Positions 34,626 through 43,184 of a DNA stretch of 59,599 nt are shown piece after piece. Every line of letters starts with the position of its first letter. Position 1 is the stretch's first letter. Under the pieces are notes generated by a model. The model did not search any database, was not told the origin of the DNA, and saw only the letters and a list, made by a program, of their open reading frames with translations. Origin of the DNA: Candidatus Gastranaerophilales bacterium (GTDB lineage: Bacteria; Cyanobacteriota; Vampirovibrionia; Gastranaerophilales; Gastranaerophilaceae). The stretch spans positions 1 to 59,599 of the forward strand of contig CALVBY010000002.1 of NCBI GenBank assembly GCA_944325905.1, written 5' to 3'. Position numbers and translations under genes: made by a program.

Positions 34626-35270
34626 TCATTTGATATCAGGGAAGATGTAACGTATTCCATCATCACCACGCCAGCGAATGTATCCGGTTTTAGGTGTTCT
34701 GTCCAAGTCAAGTACGCTAACTAAAGCCCAATTGCCTCGTATTGCATTGAGTTTTATTTTTGTTGGCATATTCATTTTTGAAATAAATTGTGAACTTTCA
34801 TCAGGTGCGCTCATTATGTTTTTTACGGAATCGGGGGCTCCGTTTAGTAAATAAAAACCATATTTTCTTCCGTATGTATTATAGAAATAGATCCATGTCA
34901 TAAATTTATATGGGTCATCTTTCTTTATCCAAGCGGTTTCGCCCGTTCTGTTATTATAGATTACTTCCACCCAGTCATCAGTTTCGTCAGTAACCGGCAT
35001 ATATCCTAGCTCTTTTTCAGGAATAAAAACAACAAAAAGATCGTTAAAATTAACCCCACTTGGGAAAATGTCCCTTGCAGACCACTTTATGCTGTTTATT
35101 ATGTCTGAAGTTTCATCCGGAGAACGATGAAGCGTTATACTTTTTGGAGCCTGATACAAGCCAATAGTTCTTATGTCGTTGCTTTCAGTTGATACAGGCA
35201 TAACATTTGCTGCATTTACAGGTAAGCACATTCCCAATAGTACTATGAATATTGCTATTAGTTTCTTCAT
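34626..35270 (-). CDS. Secreted SH3-like domain protein
   Basis: This 214-residue protein has a Sec signal peptide (MKKLIAIFIVLLGMCLPVNAA). Two beta-rich segments near 35-115 and 150-214 each resemble bacterial SH3-like folds; both carry the pattern Leu...Ser-Pro-Asp-Glu-Ser, W-V/A-x-V and G-x-x-W/R. Such domains often bind peptidoglycan or peptides. It follows pheT by 18 bases and may share its transcript. Function not identified. Confidence 0.72.
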   Translation of the reverse strand: MKKLIAIFIVLLGMCLPVNAANVMPVSTESNDIRTIGLYQAPKSITLHRSPDETSDIINSIKWSARDIFPSGVNFNDLFVVFIPEKELGYMPVTDETDDWVEVIYNNRTGETAWIKKDDPYKFMTWIYFYNTYGRKYGFYLLNGAPDSVKNIMSAPDESSQFISKMNMPTKIKLNAIRGNWALVSVLDLDRTPKTGYIRWRGDDGIRYIFPDIK

Positions 35271-35288
35271 TCAGACCCCCTATAACAT

Positions 35289-37751
35289 TTATTCTCTAAA
35301 TGATATATCAGTATATGTTTTTTGTAGTTTTTCTCTGACAGATTGCATTTGTTTATCTATAATTTCGTCAGTTAATGTTGCGTTTTCATCCTGCATTTTT
35401 ATACGGAATGCAAGGCTTTTGTAACCTTTATCAATATTATCACCCTGATAAACATCAAATACCTCGCTGCCCTTGAATATGTTTTGTTGAACAGCACCTT
35501 TAATGACTTTTTGAATTTCTTCAAAAGAAACTTTTTCATCAATTATGAATGCCAAATCACGTTTTACTTCCGGGAATTGAGGAAGTCTTTTGTATCTTGG
35601 CACTGTTTCTTTGATAGCGGAAATAACCATGCCCAAGTTTAGTTCAAACATATATGCTTCTTGGTTTAGTTTTAATTTGTCTTTTAGTAATGGATGTACT
35701 TGTCCGAAATATCCTATAGGCTCAGGCTTTTTGCCTAAAAGTAAAACTTGAGCCGTCCTATATGGATGCATATGTTCTTTTTCATCACAAGCTGTAATTT
35801 TTATTCTTCTGGTTATGCCTAATTCTTCAAAAAGGTGTTCAAACAAACCTTTGACAGTGTAAAAATCCGGTGTAGATGTTTTTTGCCATTTTGAATTTTC
35901 GATTTCTCCGGTTAGAACACCTGCAAGAATTCTTGATTCCTTAACGCCGGAATATTTTTCATCAGGAGTGCCTTCCAGTTCATATATTTTACCTATTTCA
36001 TAACCCCAAAAGGTTTTTTGTCCGTTATCGAAGTTCATTTTCATAACGTTCAAAACGCTTGCTGCCAGTGTTTGTCTTAGCATTGAGTATTCTTCACTTG
36101 CCGCGTTTTCTACGTATGCAGCCTTTTCTTGATTAAACGGTATCATATATTTGTCAAGTAAAGATTTACCTATCAATGAACTTGTAATAATTTCATTCAG
36201 GCCTGATGATTGCATAAGTCTATTTACTTTTGCTATAACTCTTTCTTCCAAAGAAATCTCTGGCATTTCGTTTTTACTTGGCAACGTTGGTGCAATTTTA
36301 TCGTAACCGTTGATACGGGCAATTTCTTCAATAAGGTCAATTTCTCTTGTTACGTCGTAAGCTCTGAATGACGGAACTAAGAATTTTGCAGCGCTTTCAT
36401 TGCCTCCGAGTTTTTTGAAGCCAAGGTTTTCTAAAATAGTTATACATTTTTCAGAATCAATTGTGCAGCCTAAAATTCTTTTTACCTGTGCATATCTTAG
36501 GGTTATTTCGGTAGGCTCAAGTTTGTTTTCACCTGTTTCAACAACTCCGGTTACTTCAGCATCAGCATATTCTGTTAATAATTGCATTGCACGCATAAGA
36601 GCAGGTTTTATTGCCTCGATGTCTACGCCTCTTTCGTATCTTGCACAGGCTTCACTTCTGTAACCTACGCTTCTTGCGGATTTTCGGTTGCTTACGGGTG
36701 TGAAATATGCAGCTTCAAGCGCAATATTTTTGGTGTTATCGTCAATTTCGGAATTCTCTCCGCCAAATACTCCGCCTAAACATACGCCGCATTCTTTTGT
36801 TGCAATAAGAACAGTATCATTTGTAAGTTCACGTTCAACACCATCAAGTGTTGTGAGTTTTTCGCCTTCTTTTGCTCTTCTTACGCATAAATAACCATCT
36901 AATTTATCAAAATCAAATGCGTGTAAAGGTGTACCGTATTCAAGCATTACGTAGTTTGTTATGTCTACTACGTTGTTAATTGCCCTGACTCCTGATGCTA
37001 AAAGCCTTTTTTGCATCCAGTCAGGTGAAGGCTTGATTTTAATGTTTTTAATTAAACCTACTGAGTAGTATTTGCAGACATCTTTATCTAAAATTTCAAC
37101 TTTAAATTCGTTCGTTGTCAAATCTTTTGTGCATTCAACAGGATTGAATTTTAAAGGTTTGTTGAATATAGCACTCAATTCTCTTGCAATGCCAATAACA
37201 GACATCTCATCGCCTCTGTTTGCGGTTGGTGCTACGTCCAGAACATAGTCTTTTTCAAATCCCAAAACATCTTCTGCATTTTCACCAATTTTTACATTAG
37301 GGAAAATTCTGTTAAGTATCAAAATACCGTCTTCTTCTTGGTAATTTCTTTCAGAAACACCCAATTCATCAGCAGAACAAAGCATTCCTTGAGATTCAAC
37401 ACCTCTTATTACAGCAGGAGTTAGTGTAAACATTTCGCCTGTTTTTCTGTCCAAAACTTGACTGCCGACGCTTGCATACGGAACAATTTGACCTTCCGCA
37501 ATGTTTTGTGCTCCGCAAACAACAGTTTTCAGACCTGCACCTGTGTTTACGGTTACAAGGTGTAATCTGTCTGAATTTGGGTGATTGTCTATTTTTTCTA
37601 TCTTAACGGTTTTTATATTTGTAAATTTTGGTTTAACTTCTTCAATAGCTTCAACTTCCAATCCACTCATAGTAAGCTCATGCGCGATTTGTTCAGGCTC
37701 TTTATCAGATAAGTCTACGAATTCATTTAACCAATTTAGTGATACTTGCAT
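35289..37751 (-). CDS. pheT: Phenylalanyl-tRNA synthetase beta subunit
   Basis: This 820-residue protein has the N-terminal OB tRNA-binding domain (about 40-150, DNHPNSDRLHLVTVNTG). It also has the B3/B4 editing region, the B5 domain, a catalytic-like core, and the C-terminal anticodon-binding FDX-ACB domain (about 725-820, RLPQFPEVKRDLAFIIDE). Length is typical. It pairs with PheS, which is not next to it here, unlike in many bacteria. Confidence 0.96.
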   Translation of the reverse strand: MQVSLNWLNEFVDLSDKEPEQIAHELTMSGLEVEAIEEVKPKFTNIKTVKIEKIDNHPNSDRLHLVTVNTGAGLKTVVCGAQNIAEGQIVPYASVGSQVLDRKTGEMFTLTPAVIRGVESQGMLCSADELGVSERNYQEEDGILILNRIFPNVKIGENAEDVLGFEKDYVLDVAPTANRGDEMSVIGIARELSAIFNKPLKFNPVECTKDLTTNEFKVEILDKDVCKYYSVGLIKNIKIKPSPDWMQKRLLASGVRAINNVVDITNYVMLEYGTPLHAFDFDKLDGYLCVRRAKEGEKLTTLDGVERELTNDTVLIATKECGVCLGGVFGGENSEIDDNTKNIALEAAYFTPVSNRKSARSVGYRSEACARYERGVDIEAIKPALMRAMQLLTEYADAEVTGVVETGENKLEPTEITLRYAQVKRILGCTIDSEKCITILENLGFKKLGGNESAAKFLVPSFRAYDVTREIDLIEEIARINGYDKIAPTLPSKNEMPEISLEERVIAKVNRLMQSSGLNEIITSSLIGKSLLDKYMIPFNQEKAAYVENAASEEYSMLRQTLAASVLNVMKMNFDNGQKTFWGYEIGKIYELEGTPDEKYSGVKESRILAGVLTGEIENSKWQKTSTPDFYTVKGLFEHLFEELGITRRIKITACDEKEHMHPYRTAQVLLLGKKPEPIGYFGQVHPLLKDKLKLNQEAYMFELNLGMVISAIKETVPRYKRLPQFPEVKRDLAFIIDEKVSFEEIQKVIKGAVQQNIFKGSEVFDVYQGDNIDKGYKSLAFRIKMQDENATLTDEIIDKQMQSVREKLQKTYTDISFRE

Positions 37752-37869
37752 TTTGTTCCCTCTTTTATTCTATATCTATGTCTAAAATTGTATTACAAAA
37801 AGAGAATATTGTAAAATAATTGCATAATTCATCCAAATTTGTTATTATTTACAAATAAAGGAGGTAAAA

Positions 37870-37917
37870 ATGGACGAAATTAACGAGCAGAGTAACGGGG
37901 GGGGGCAACTCCTTTAA
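37870..37917 (+). CDS. Short open frame containing a G9 tract, upstream of pilin-like gene
   Basis: ATG at 37870 follows a near-ideal AGGAGGTAAAA and encodes MDEINEQSNGGGQLL before TAA. The codons for GGG are an uninterrupted run of nine G (37897-37905), striking in this AT-rich DNA. The pilin frame is one base off: ten (or seven) G would make this frame continue without a stop into the pilin. It may be an on/off switch, a leader peptide, or an assembly error; these cannot be separated here. Confidence 0.5.
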   Translation: MDEINEQSNGGGQLL

Positions 37918-37935
37918 GCAGATATAATAGGGTGC

Positions 37936-37964
37936 TTGACACATTTGACAACAAAATCTATAAT
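37936..37964 (+). promoter_or_regulatory. Consensus promoter directly at pilin ATG
   Basis: TTGACA (37936-37941) and TATAAT (37959-37964) are 17 bases apart, a perfect sigma-70 consensus. The predicted transcript start falls on or beside the ATG at 37971, so the mRNA would be leaderless. Confidence 0.65.
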
Positions 37965-37970
37965 TCTAAT

Positions 37971-38696
37971 ATGAAGAATTATAGTTCAAGAAATGGATTC
38001 ACATTAGCTGAAGTTTTGATAACGCTTGGTATAATTGGGGTAGTAGCAGCTTTAACGATACCTACTTTGGTATCAAAATACAAAGAGAAGGTACTGGTTT
38101 CACAAGTAAAACAGGCGCATTCACAATTGATTAATGCAATACAGTTGTATGTAGCAAAAAATAATTGTACAAATATGTTGTGTTTATTTGATACAAAAAA
38201 GACATCTGACGAGGTAGCAGCGGAGTTAGCTACAGTTATAAAATCGGCAAAAATATGCAAAGCAGCAGATGCAGCCGAAAAGTATTGCAAGTACTATGGG
38301 CTTAAAGATAACACTCCTTCATACAAAGTTGATGGTGTATATGCTTCAGGAGATGGAATGACTACAGCAGGTCGCATATATTTACCCAACGGTATGATAA
38401 TTAGAGTTACGCAAAGACCACAATGTGTAACATATACGGATTATCCAGTGAGAGATGAAAATGGTTATTTGACCGGAGAAACTATTCAGCTTGTGTCTCA
38501 CAATTGTGCACATGTATATGTTGATGTAAATAATCTTGCCGGCCCTAATCAATTTGGGGCGGATGTATACAGATATAATGTATTAGATTCAGGAAAAATA
38601 GAACCTAGTGATAAAAAACTATTGAATAATGCATTATTATACAACAAGATAGAATATACACCTTATGAAATAGGTGACCCTGTTGAAGAAGATTAA
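37971..38696 (+). CDS. Prepilin/pseudopilin-like protein
   Basis: From the ATG at 37971 this 241-residue protein has the leader MKNYSSRNG and then FTLAEVLITLGIIGVVAALT, a textbook prepilin helix. The mature region carries several cysteines and a VDVNNLAGPNQFG strand shared with the pilin-like proteins at 23958 and 47543. The frame is open to a GTG at 37932. There is no clear ribosome binding site at 37971. If one more G were present upstream, a 33-codon longer leader would begin at 37870. Confidence 0.85.
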   Translation: MKNYSSRNGFTLAEVLITLGIIGVVAALTIPTLVSKYKEKVLVSQVKQAHSQLINAIQLYVAKNNCTNMLCLFDTKKTSDEVAAELATVIKSAKICKAADAAEKYCKYYGLKDNTPSYKVDGVYASGDGMTTAGRIYLPNGMIIRVTQRPQCVTYTDYPVRDENGYLTGETIQLVSHNCAHVYVDVNNLAGPNQFGADVYRYNVLDSGKIEPSDKKLLNNALLYNKIEYTPYEIGDPVEED

Positions 38697-38829
38697 TCTA
38701 TAAATTGTGTAAACAAAATTTGCGTACCTCTGACACTTTTTCTTGCTAATTGTTATGTTTGTGAGATAATTTTATTGAAGCTAAATATTAAATAGCAGAG
38801 TACACAATTATATAAAAAGGAAAAACAAA

Positions 38830-40920
38830 ATGGCTAGAAAAACTCCATTAGAGAAAATCAGAAACATTGGTATTGCCGCTCACATTGATGCCGGTAAAAC
38901 CACTACTACAGAGCGTATTTTGTTCTATACAGGTAAAACTCACAAAATCGGTGAAGTTCACGATGGTGCTGCAGTTACCGACTTTATGGAACAAGAACGT
39001 GAAAGAGGTATTACAATCCAATCAGCTGCGGTTACTGCAGAGTGGAAAGGACACCAAATTAACATTATTGATACTCCGGGACACGTTGATTTTACTATCG
39101 AAGTTGAACGTTCTTTGCGTGTATTAGATGGTGTTGTTGCTGTATTTTGTGCAGTAGGTGGTGTTCAATCTCAGTCAGAAACTGTTTGGAGACAAGCTAA
39201 CAGATATGAAGTTCCTCGTATGGTATTTGTTAACAAAATGGACAGAACAGGTGCTGATTTTTATAGAGTAGTTGACCAAATTAAAACAAGATTGGGCGCT
39301 AATGCTGTTCCAATTCAGTTGCCTATCGGTGCTGAAGATAAATTCACAGGTCTTATTGATTTGATGACAATGAGAGCTGAAATTTATACTAATGATTTAG
39401 GAACAGATATAAAAGAAGAAGATATTCCTGCAGAACTTGCTCAAAAGGCTCAAGAATACCATGATGCTATGGTTGAGGCAATTGCTAGTGAAGATGATGC
39501 TTTGATGGAAAAATACTTTGAAGATCCATCTAGTATTACAGTAGATGAATTGAAGGCCGCATTGAGAAAAGCTGTTTGCGAAAACAAGATTGTTCCTGTT
39601 TGCTGTGGTACAGCTTTCAAAAATAAAGGTGTTCAATTGTTGTTAAACAACGTTGTTGACTATATGCCATCACCTGTTGATGTTAAAGCTATTGAAGGTG
39701 AATTGGAAGACGGTACTAAAACAGAAAGACATTCATCAGATTCAGAACCATTCTCAGCTTTGGCATTCAAAGTTATGACAGACCCATACGTAGGTCGTTT
39801 AACATTCTTGAGAGTATATTCAGGTGTAATTACATCAGGTTCTTATGTTCTAAATGCTACTAACGGCAAGAAAGAACGTATCGCAAGATTGGTTCGTATG
39901 TATGCTGATCAAAGACTTGAAGAAAGTGAAGTATACGCAGGTGACATTTGTGCCGCAGTTGGTTTGAAAGAAACAACAACAGGTGATACATTATGTGATG
40001 AAAAAGCTCCAATTATCTTGGAAAAAATGACATTCCCTGAACCGGTAATTTCAGTTGCTATTGAACCAAAAACAAAAGCTGACCAAGATAAGATGGGTAT
40101 CGCTCTTCAAAAACTTGCTGAAGAAGATCCTTCATTCCGTGTAAAATCTGATACTGAAACAGGTCAGACAATTATTTCAGGTATGGGTGAACTTCACTTG
40201 GATATCATCGTTGACCGTATGTTGAGAGAATTCAAAGTAGAGGCTAATATCGGTAAACCTCAGGTTGCTTATCGTGAAACTATCCGCGGTACTGCTGATC
40301 AAGATTCTAAATTCATCCGTCAATCAGGTGGTAAAGGTCAATACGGTCACGTTAAAGTTAAGATCTCTCCGGCTGAAGAAAATGCAGGATTTGTATTTGA
40401 AAACAAAATCGTCGGTGGTGCTATTCCTAGAGAATACATCGAACCTGCAAGAAAAGGTATGGAAGAAGCTCTTGAAGGCGGTATCTTAGCAGGATATCCG
40501 ATGATTGACGTTAAGGTTGAACTTTATGATGGTTCTTACCACGAAGTTGACTCTTCTGAAATGGCATTCAAAATTGCTGGTTCTATGGCTATTAAAGAAG
40601 GTTGCCGTAAGGCTCAACCTTGCATTTTGGAACCAATGATGAAGGTTGAAATCGAAATTCCTGACGAATTTACAGGTACAATCATCGGTGATATATCAAG
40701 ACGTCGTGGACGTGTTGAAGGTCAAGAACCTGTTGGTAATACAGGCAACGTAATTGTTAGAGCTATTGTTCCTCTTGCAAATATGTTCGGTTATGCAACT
40801 GATTTGAGATCTAACACTCAAGGACGTGGTACATTCTCAATGGAATTCAATCATTACGAACAAGTTCCTGCTAATATCGAAAAAGAAATTATCGAAAAGT
40901 CAGGTGCTGCAAAAGCGTAA
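38830..40920 (+). CDS. fusA: Elongation factor G
   Basis: This 696-residue GTPase has [19 protein letters not shown] near 17-35 (G1), RGITIQSAA (switch I), DTPGHVDF (G3) and NKMD (G4), followed by domains II-V at full length. It drives ribosomal translocation. It is not next to rpsL/rpsG or tuf here, unlike the usual str operon. Confidence 0.97.
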   Translation: MARKTPLEKIRNIGIAAHIDAGKTTTTERILFYTGKTHKIGEVHDGAAVTDFMEQERERGITIQSAAVTAEWKGHQINIIDTPGHVDFTIEVERSLRVLDGVVAVFCAVGGVQSQSETVWRQANRYEVPRMVFVNKMDRTGADFYRVVDQIKTRLGANAVPIQLPIGAEDKFTGLIDLMTMRAEIYTNDLGTDIKEEDIPAELAQKAQEYHDAMVEAIASEDDALMEKYFEDPSSITVDELKAALRKAVCENKIVPVCCGTAFKNKGVQLLLNNVVDYMPSPVDVKAIEGELEDGTKTERHSSDSEPFSALAFKVMTDPYVGRLTFLRVYSGVITSGSYVLNATNGKKERIARLVRMYADQRLEESEVYAGDICAAVGLKETTTGDTLCDEKAPIILEKMTFPEPVISVAIEPKTKADQDKMGIALQKLAEEDPSFRVKSDTETGQTIISGMGELHLDIIVDRMLREFKVEANIGKPQVAYRETIRGTADQDSKFIRQSGGKGQYGHVKVKISPAEENAGFVFENKIVGGAIPREYIEPARKGMEEALEGGILAGYPMIDVKVELYDGSYHEVDSSEMAFKIAGSMAIKEGCRKAQPCILEPMMKVEIEIPDEFTGTIIGDISRRRGRVEGQEPVGNTGNVIVRAIVPLANMFGYATDLRSNTQGRGTFSMEFNHYEQVPANIEKEIIEKSGAAKA

Positions 40921-40941
40921 TTATTCCAAAATCTTAATCAT

Positions 40942-40973
40942 AAAAAAGAGTCCGAGTTTCGGGCTCTTTTTTT
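40942..40973 (+). terminator. Intrinsic terminator after fusA
   Basis: AAAAAGAGTCCGAG...CGGGCTCTTTTT forms a stem with a small loop and a T-run of seven. Confidence 0.82.
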
Positions 40974-41103
40974 ATAAAAAGAAACCACTTTTTTTAATAA
41001 AGTGGTGTTACGAATTTATTATAGTAGGAAAAAAGGGAAAGGAAAATTTTATCTGCAAAATACATGGTTCATATGAACTTATTTTGCTATTAAGTTTTGA
41101 TTA

Positions 41104-42231
41104 TTAGCTGAACATACTGAATGATTTTTCTACGTTCTTGTCAACTACGTTCTTGACAGATTCATATTCAGTTTGTAGAGCATTGTGTTCGGTATCTATT
41201 TTTTTCAATTCAAGGTCTATATTTTGATCTTTCTTCTCTAAAGATGCAATTTCTTGATTGTATTTCGCTTCAACCAGAGCAATTTCACGTTCATCTTCAA
41301 CCTCTTGGATTGCATCATCGTCGCTTACTGTTGTTGAAACAAATGATTTGTCAGTTGCAGAATAGTATTGCAATAACAATTTACCCTCTCGGATTTGTTG
41401 TTCAAACCAAGCATCATCTTTTATTGTGTCATTTTCATTTTGTTCTGTATAGTAGCCTGCTGATGCCATTTTGTTAAATATGTTTCTCAAGTAAGATATA
41501 TAACCTGATTCAACATCGTTTGCAGTTTGTAGTGCAATAGTTGCGGCGGAGTCTTTTGGATTGTAGGTTCCGTCACCATAGAATTGTGTTGTAATTGCTA
41601 CTGCATAATCATAAAGTTCACGTTGTTCTTGGGTTGTCCCTTCATAGTTTATTGCTTTGGTTTCACCGTTGATTGTATAAGTAGGATAACCATTATATAA
41701 TTTGTTGTCACCAAAAGATTGGTATCCGTATTGAATTTCAGCGTTACCTTCTTCGTGCTCTTCGTCATCAAAGTTTATTCCTACAGATGTGAAATATTTA
41801 TCCCAAGCTTCATGGATTTTTGTTTGAGCTTCATCGTCAGATATGTCATCTATGTCCGCTTGAGTATAACCTAGTTCTGCTAAGAAAATGTTAAAATCAC
41901 CGTTTCCGGCTTCAAATGCTTTTGCTTGTTTATCTGTAACTAAAATTTTTCCTTTTGCATTGGTTACTATATATTGTCTTCCACAAGCAACAGTGTTGTA
42001 ACCTGTCATCAGATTATACGATATATCTGAGTAATTAGCTATTGTTCCGTTAAAACCGGTAAGTACTGTTAATTTTGTTGCAGATAGAGCAGCAAGATAC
42101 TCTGTATTTAATTGCTCTGTTTCATCCGCAAGACGTTGTTTGGAATATGAAAGTGCTTGACCACTGGCTTCATTATCACTTAGTCTTGCAGTAATGCTGA
42201 GCAAACGAGCTTGTCCTGCTGCCATTCCCAT
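41104..42231 (-). CDS. MGxAAxQAR-family protein, paralogue 3 (375 aa), unknown function
   Basis: The protein starts MGMAAGQARLLSITARLS after GAAAGGAA, confirming the start chosen for its paralogues. Residues 1-65 form the helical head, about 310-375 the coiled coil ending KNVEKSFSMFS, and the middle differs from both other copies. No signal peptide is seen. It is a single gene with a dyad upstream that overlaps the 3' end of the HAD-like gene. Function unknown. Confidence 0.75.
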   Translation of the reverse strand: MGMAAGQARLLSITARLSDNEASGQALSYSKQRLADETEQLNTEYLAALSATKLTVLTGFNGTIANYSDISYNLMTGYNTVACGRQYIVTNAKGKILVTDKQAKAFEAGNGDFNIFLAELGYTQADIDDISDDEAQTKIHEAWDKYFTSVGINFDDEEHEEGNAEIQYGYQSFGDNKLYNGYPTYTINGETKAINYEGTTQEQRELYDYAVAITTQFYGDGTYNPKDSAATIALQTANDVESGYISYLRNIFNKMASAGYYTEQNENDTIKDDAWFEQQIREGKLLLQYYSATDKSFVSTTVSDDDAIQEVEDEREIALVEAKYNQEIASLEKKDQNIDLELKKIDTEHNALQTEYESVKNVVDKNVEKSFSMFS

Positions 42232-42317
42232 AAGCTTTAACGTTCCTTTCTAAAATCGTAACTAGTAATTAGATTTACGGAGTTTAGAAATTAAAACTTT
42301 AATAATTTAAGCCTATT

Positions 42318-42334
42318 TGTTAAGAATCTTTACA
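42318..42334 (-). promoter_or_regulatory. TGTWA-N7-TWACA dyad, copy 5
   Basis: On the minus strand TGTAAAGATTCTTAACA, one mismatch between the arms, lies 103 bp before the ATG of paralogue 3. It covers the last codons of the HAD-like gene, so its retention there is not explained by an intergenic position. Confidence 0.5.
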
Positions 42335-42676
42335 TGATTTATTTTCCCAATATGGGTTAAAATTTTGAATATTTGTGTACGCTTTATCAAAATTTCCGTC
42401 AAAATTTATTGCTCTGTCATCGAGTATTATACTTGAATAGGGATTTTTTTTGTTGGTTATATCTTGTATAAATTGCATTAAATTGTTCTTGATGAGCCAT
42501 GTTTTTACAAGGTTTTTGTTCCGTGCTGTGCAAATAGTTATTCTGTATTGAATCGAGAGTTTTTGTAAAAACTCAAAAGTGCCATCTTTCATTTCAGGTA
42601 TGTCTGAGGCGTCATATTTACCTTGATAGTTATTTAAAACTCCATCTAAATCTATACTCAAAATTTTTTGCGCCAT
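42320..42676 (-). CDS. HAD-family hydrolase-like protein
   Basis: This 118-residue small HAD-like protein has DLDGVLNNY near 9-17 (the nucleophile Asp and second Asp), ITICTARN near 47, and ILDDRAINFDG near 85-95. It resembles the 5'(3')-nucleotidase/NagD-like short group. Substrate unknown. The gene is divergent from the AbrB-like gene across an inverted repeat. Confidence 0.78.
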   Translation of the reverse strand: MAQKILSIDLDGVLNNYQGKYDASDIPEMKDGTFEFLQKLSIQYRITICTARNKNLVKTWLIKNNLMQFIQDITNKKNPYSSIILDDRAINFDGNFDKAYTNIQNFNPYWENKSCKDS

Positions 42677-42683
42677 TTAATAA

Positions 42684-42776
42684 GTCCAATATATGTACAA
42701 TATACTGTATAAAAATATTTAATCATAAATTAAAATAATGTCAAATAATAGTAACTATATTGTACTTATATTGGAC
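42684..42776. repeat. 21-bp inverted repeat in divergent promoter region
   Basis: The arms 42684-42704 and 42756-42776 are inverted copies with one mismatch in 21 bases (core GTACAATATA / TATATTGTAC). They face each other across 51 bases between the HAD-like and AbrB-like genes. It is probably a paired operator for the AbrB-like protein; a tiny inverted-repeat element is the alternative. Confidence 0.65.
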
Positions 42777-42786
42777 GTCAACTTAT

Positions 42787-43110
42787 ATGAAGAAAAAATT
42801 GAAATCTAGTGGCAATGGTTGGGAGCTTTATTTTGCAAAGCCTTTATTAAAATTGCTTCGTTACAATCCTGTAGATATAAATGTTTTAATTACAGCTAAA
42901 AATGATTGTTTGACTGTAGAGCCTATAGCCAAAGATGAGAGTGCAAAATATGCAGATGCGATGGTGAGAAGTTTTCAAAAAAGTGGTCGTAATGGTTATG
43001 GTTTGTATTTCCCAAGTTCATTGATTGAATATCTTGAAATAGAGCCGGATGAGGATTTTTTAGATATCAATATTGATGAAAATATCATGTATATTAGGAA
43101 AGCTAATTAA
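42787..43110 (+). CDS. Protein with two AbrB-like (swapped-hairpin) repeats
   Basis: This 107-residue protein has two similar halves: KSSGNGWELYFAKPLLKLL (near 5-23) and KSGRNGYGLYFPSSLIEYL (near 60-80), each followed by an acidic strand. This matches the AbrB/MazE-type DNA-binding hairpin, here duplicated in one chain. The ATG at 42787 is preferred; a TTG nine codons earlier would lie within the inverted repeat. No toxin partner is seen. It probably controls itself and the divergent HAD-like gene. Confidence 0.65.
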   Translation: MKKKLKSSGNGWELYFAKPLLKLLRYNPVDINVLITAKNDCLTVEPIAKDESAKYADAMVRSFQKSGRNGYGLYFPSSLIEYLEIEPDEDFLDINIDENIMYIRKAN

Positions 43111-43130
43111 GTAATTTATAATTGTAATAA

Positions 43131-43159
43131 AAATTCCGAACCAAACTGGTTCGGAATTT
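43131..43159. terminator. Convergent terminator-like hairpin
   Basis: AAATTCCGAACC pairs with GGTTCGGAATTT around a five-base loop. It sits between the convergent AbrB-like and ileS genes; T-runs are short. Confidence 0.6.
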
Positions 43160-43184
43160 ATTAGTAATCTTGATAAAATTTAAC

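Noticed and set aside
37840-37860. TGTTATTATTTACA before the pilin as another copy of the regulon dyad
   Set aside because: The centre is only four bases and the distance to the gene does not match the other seven sites.
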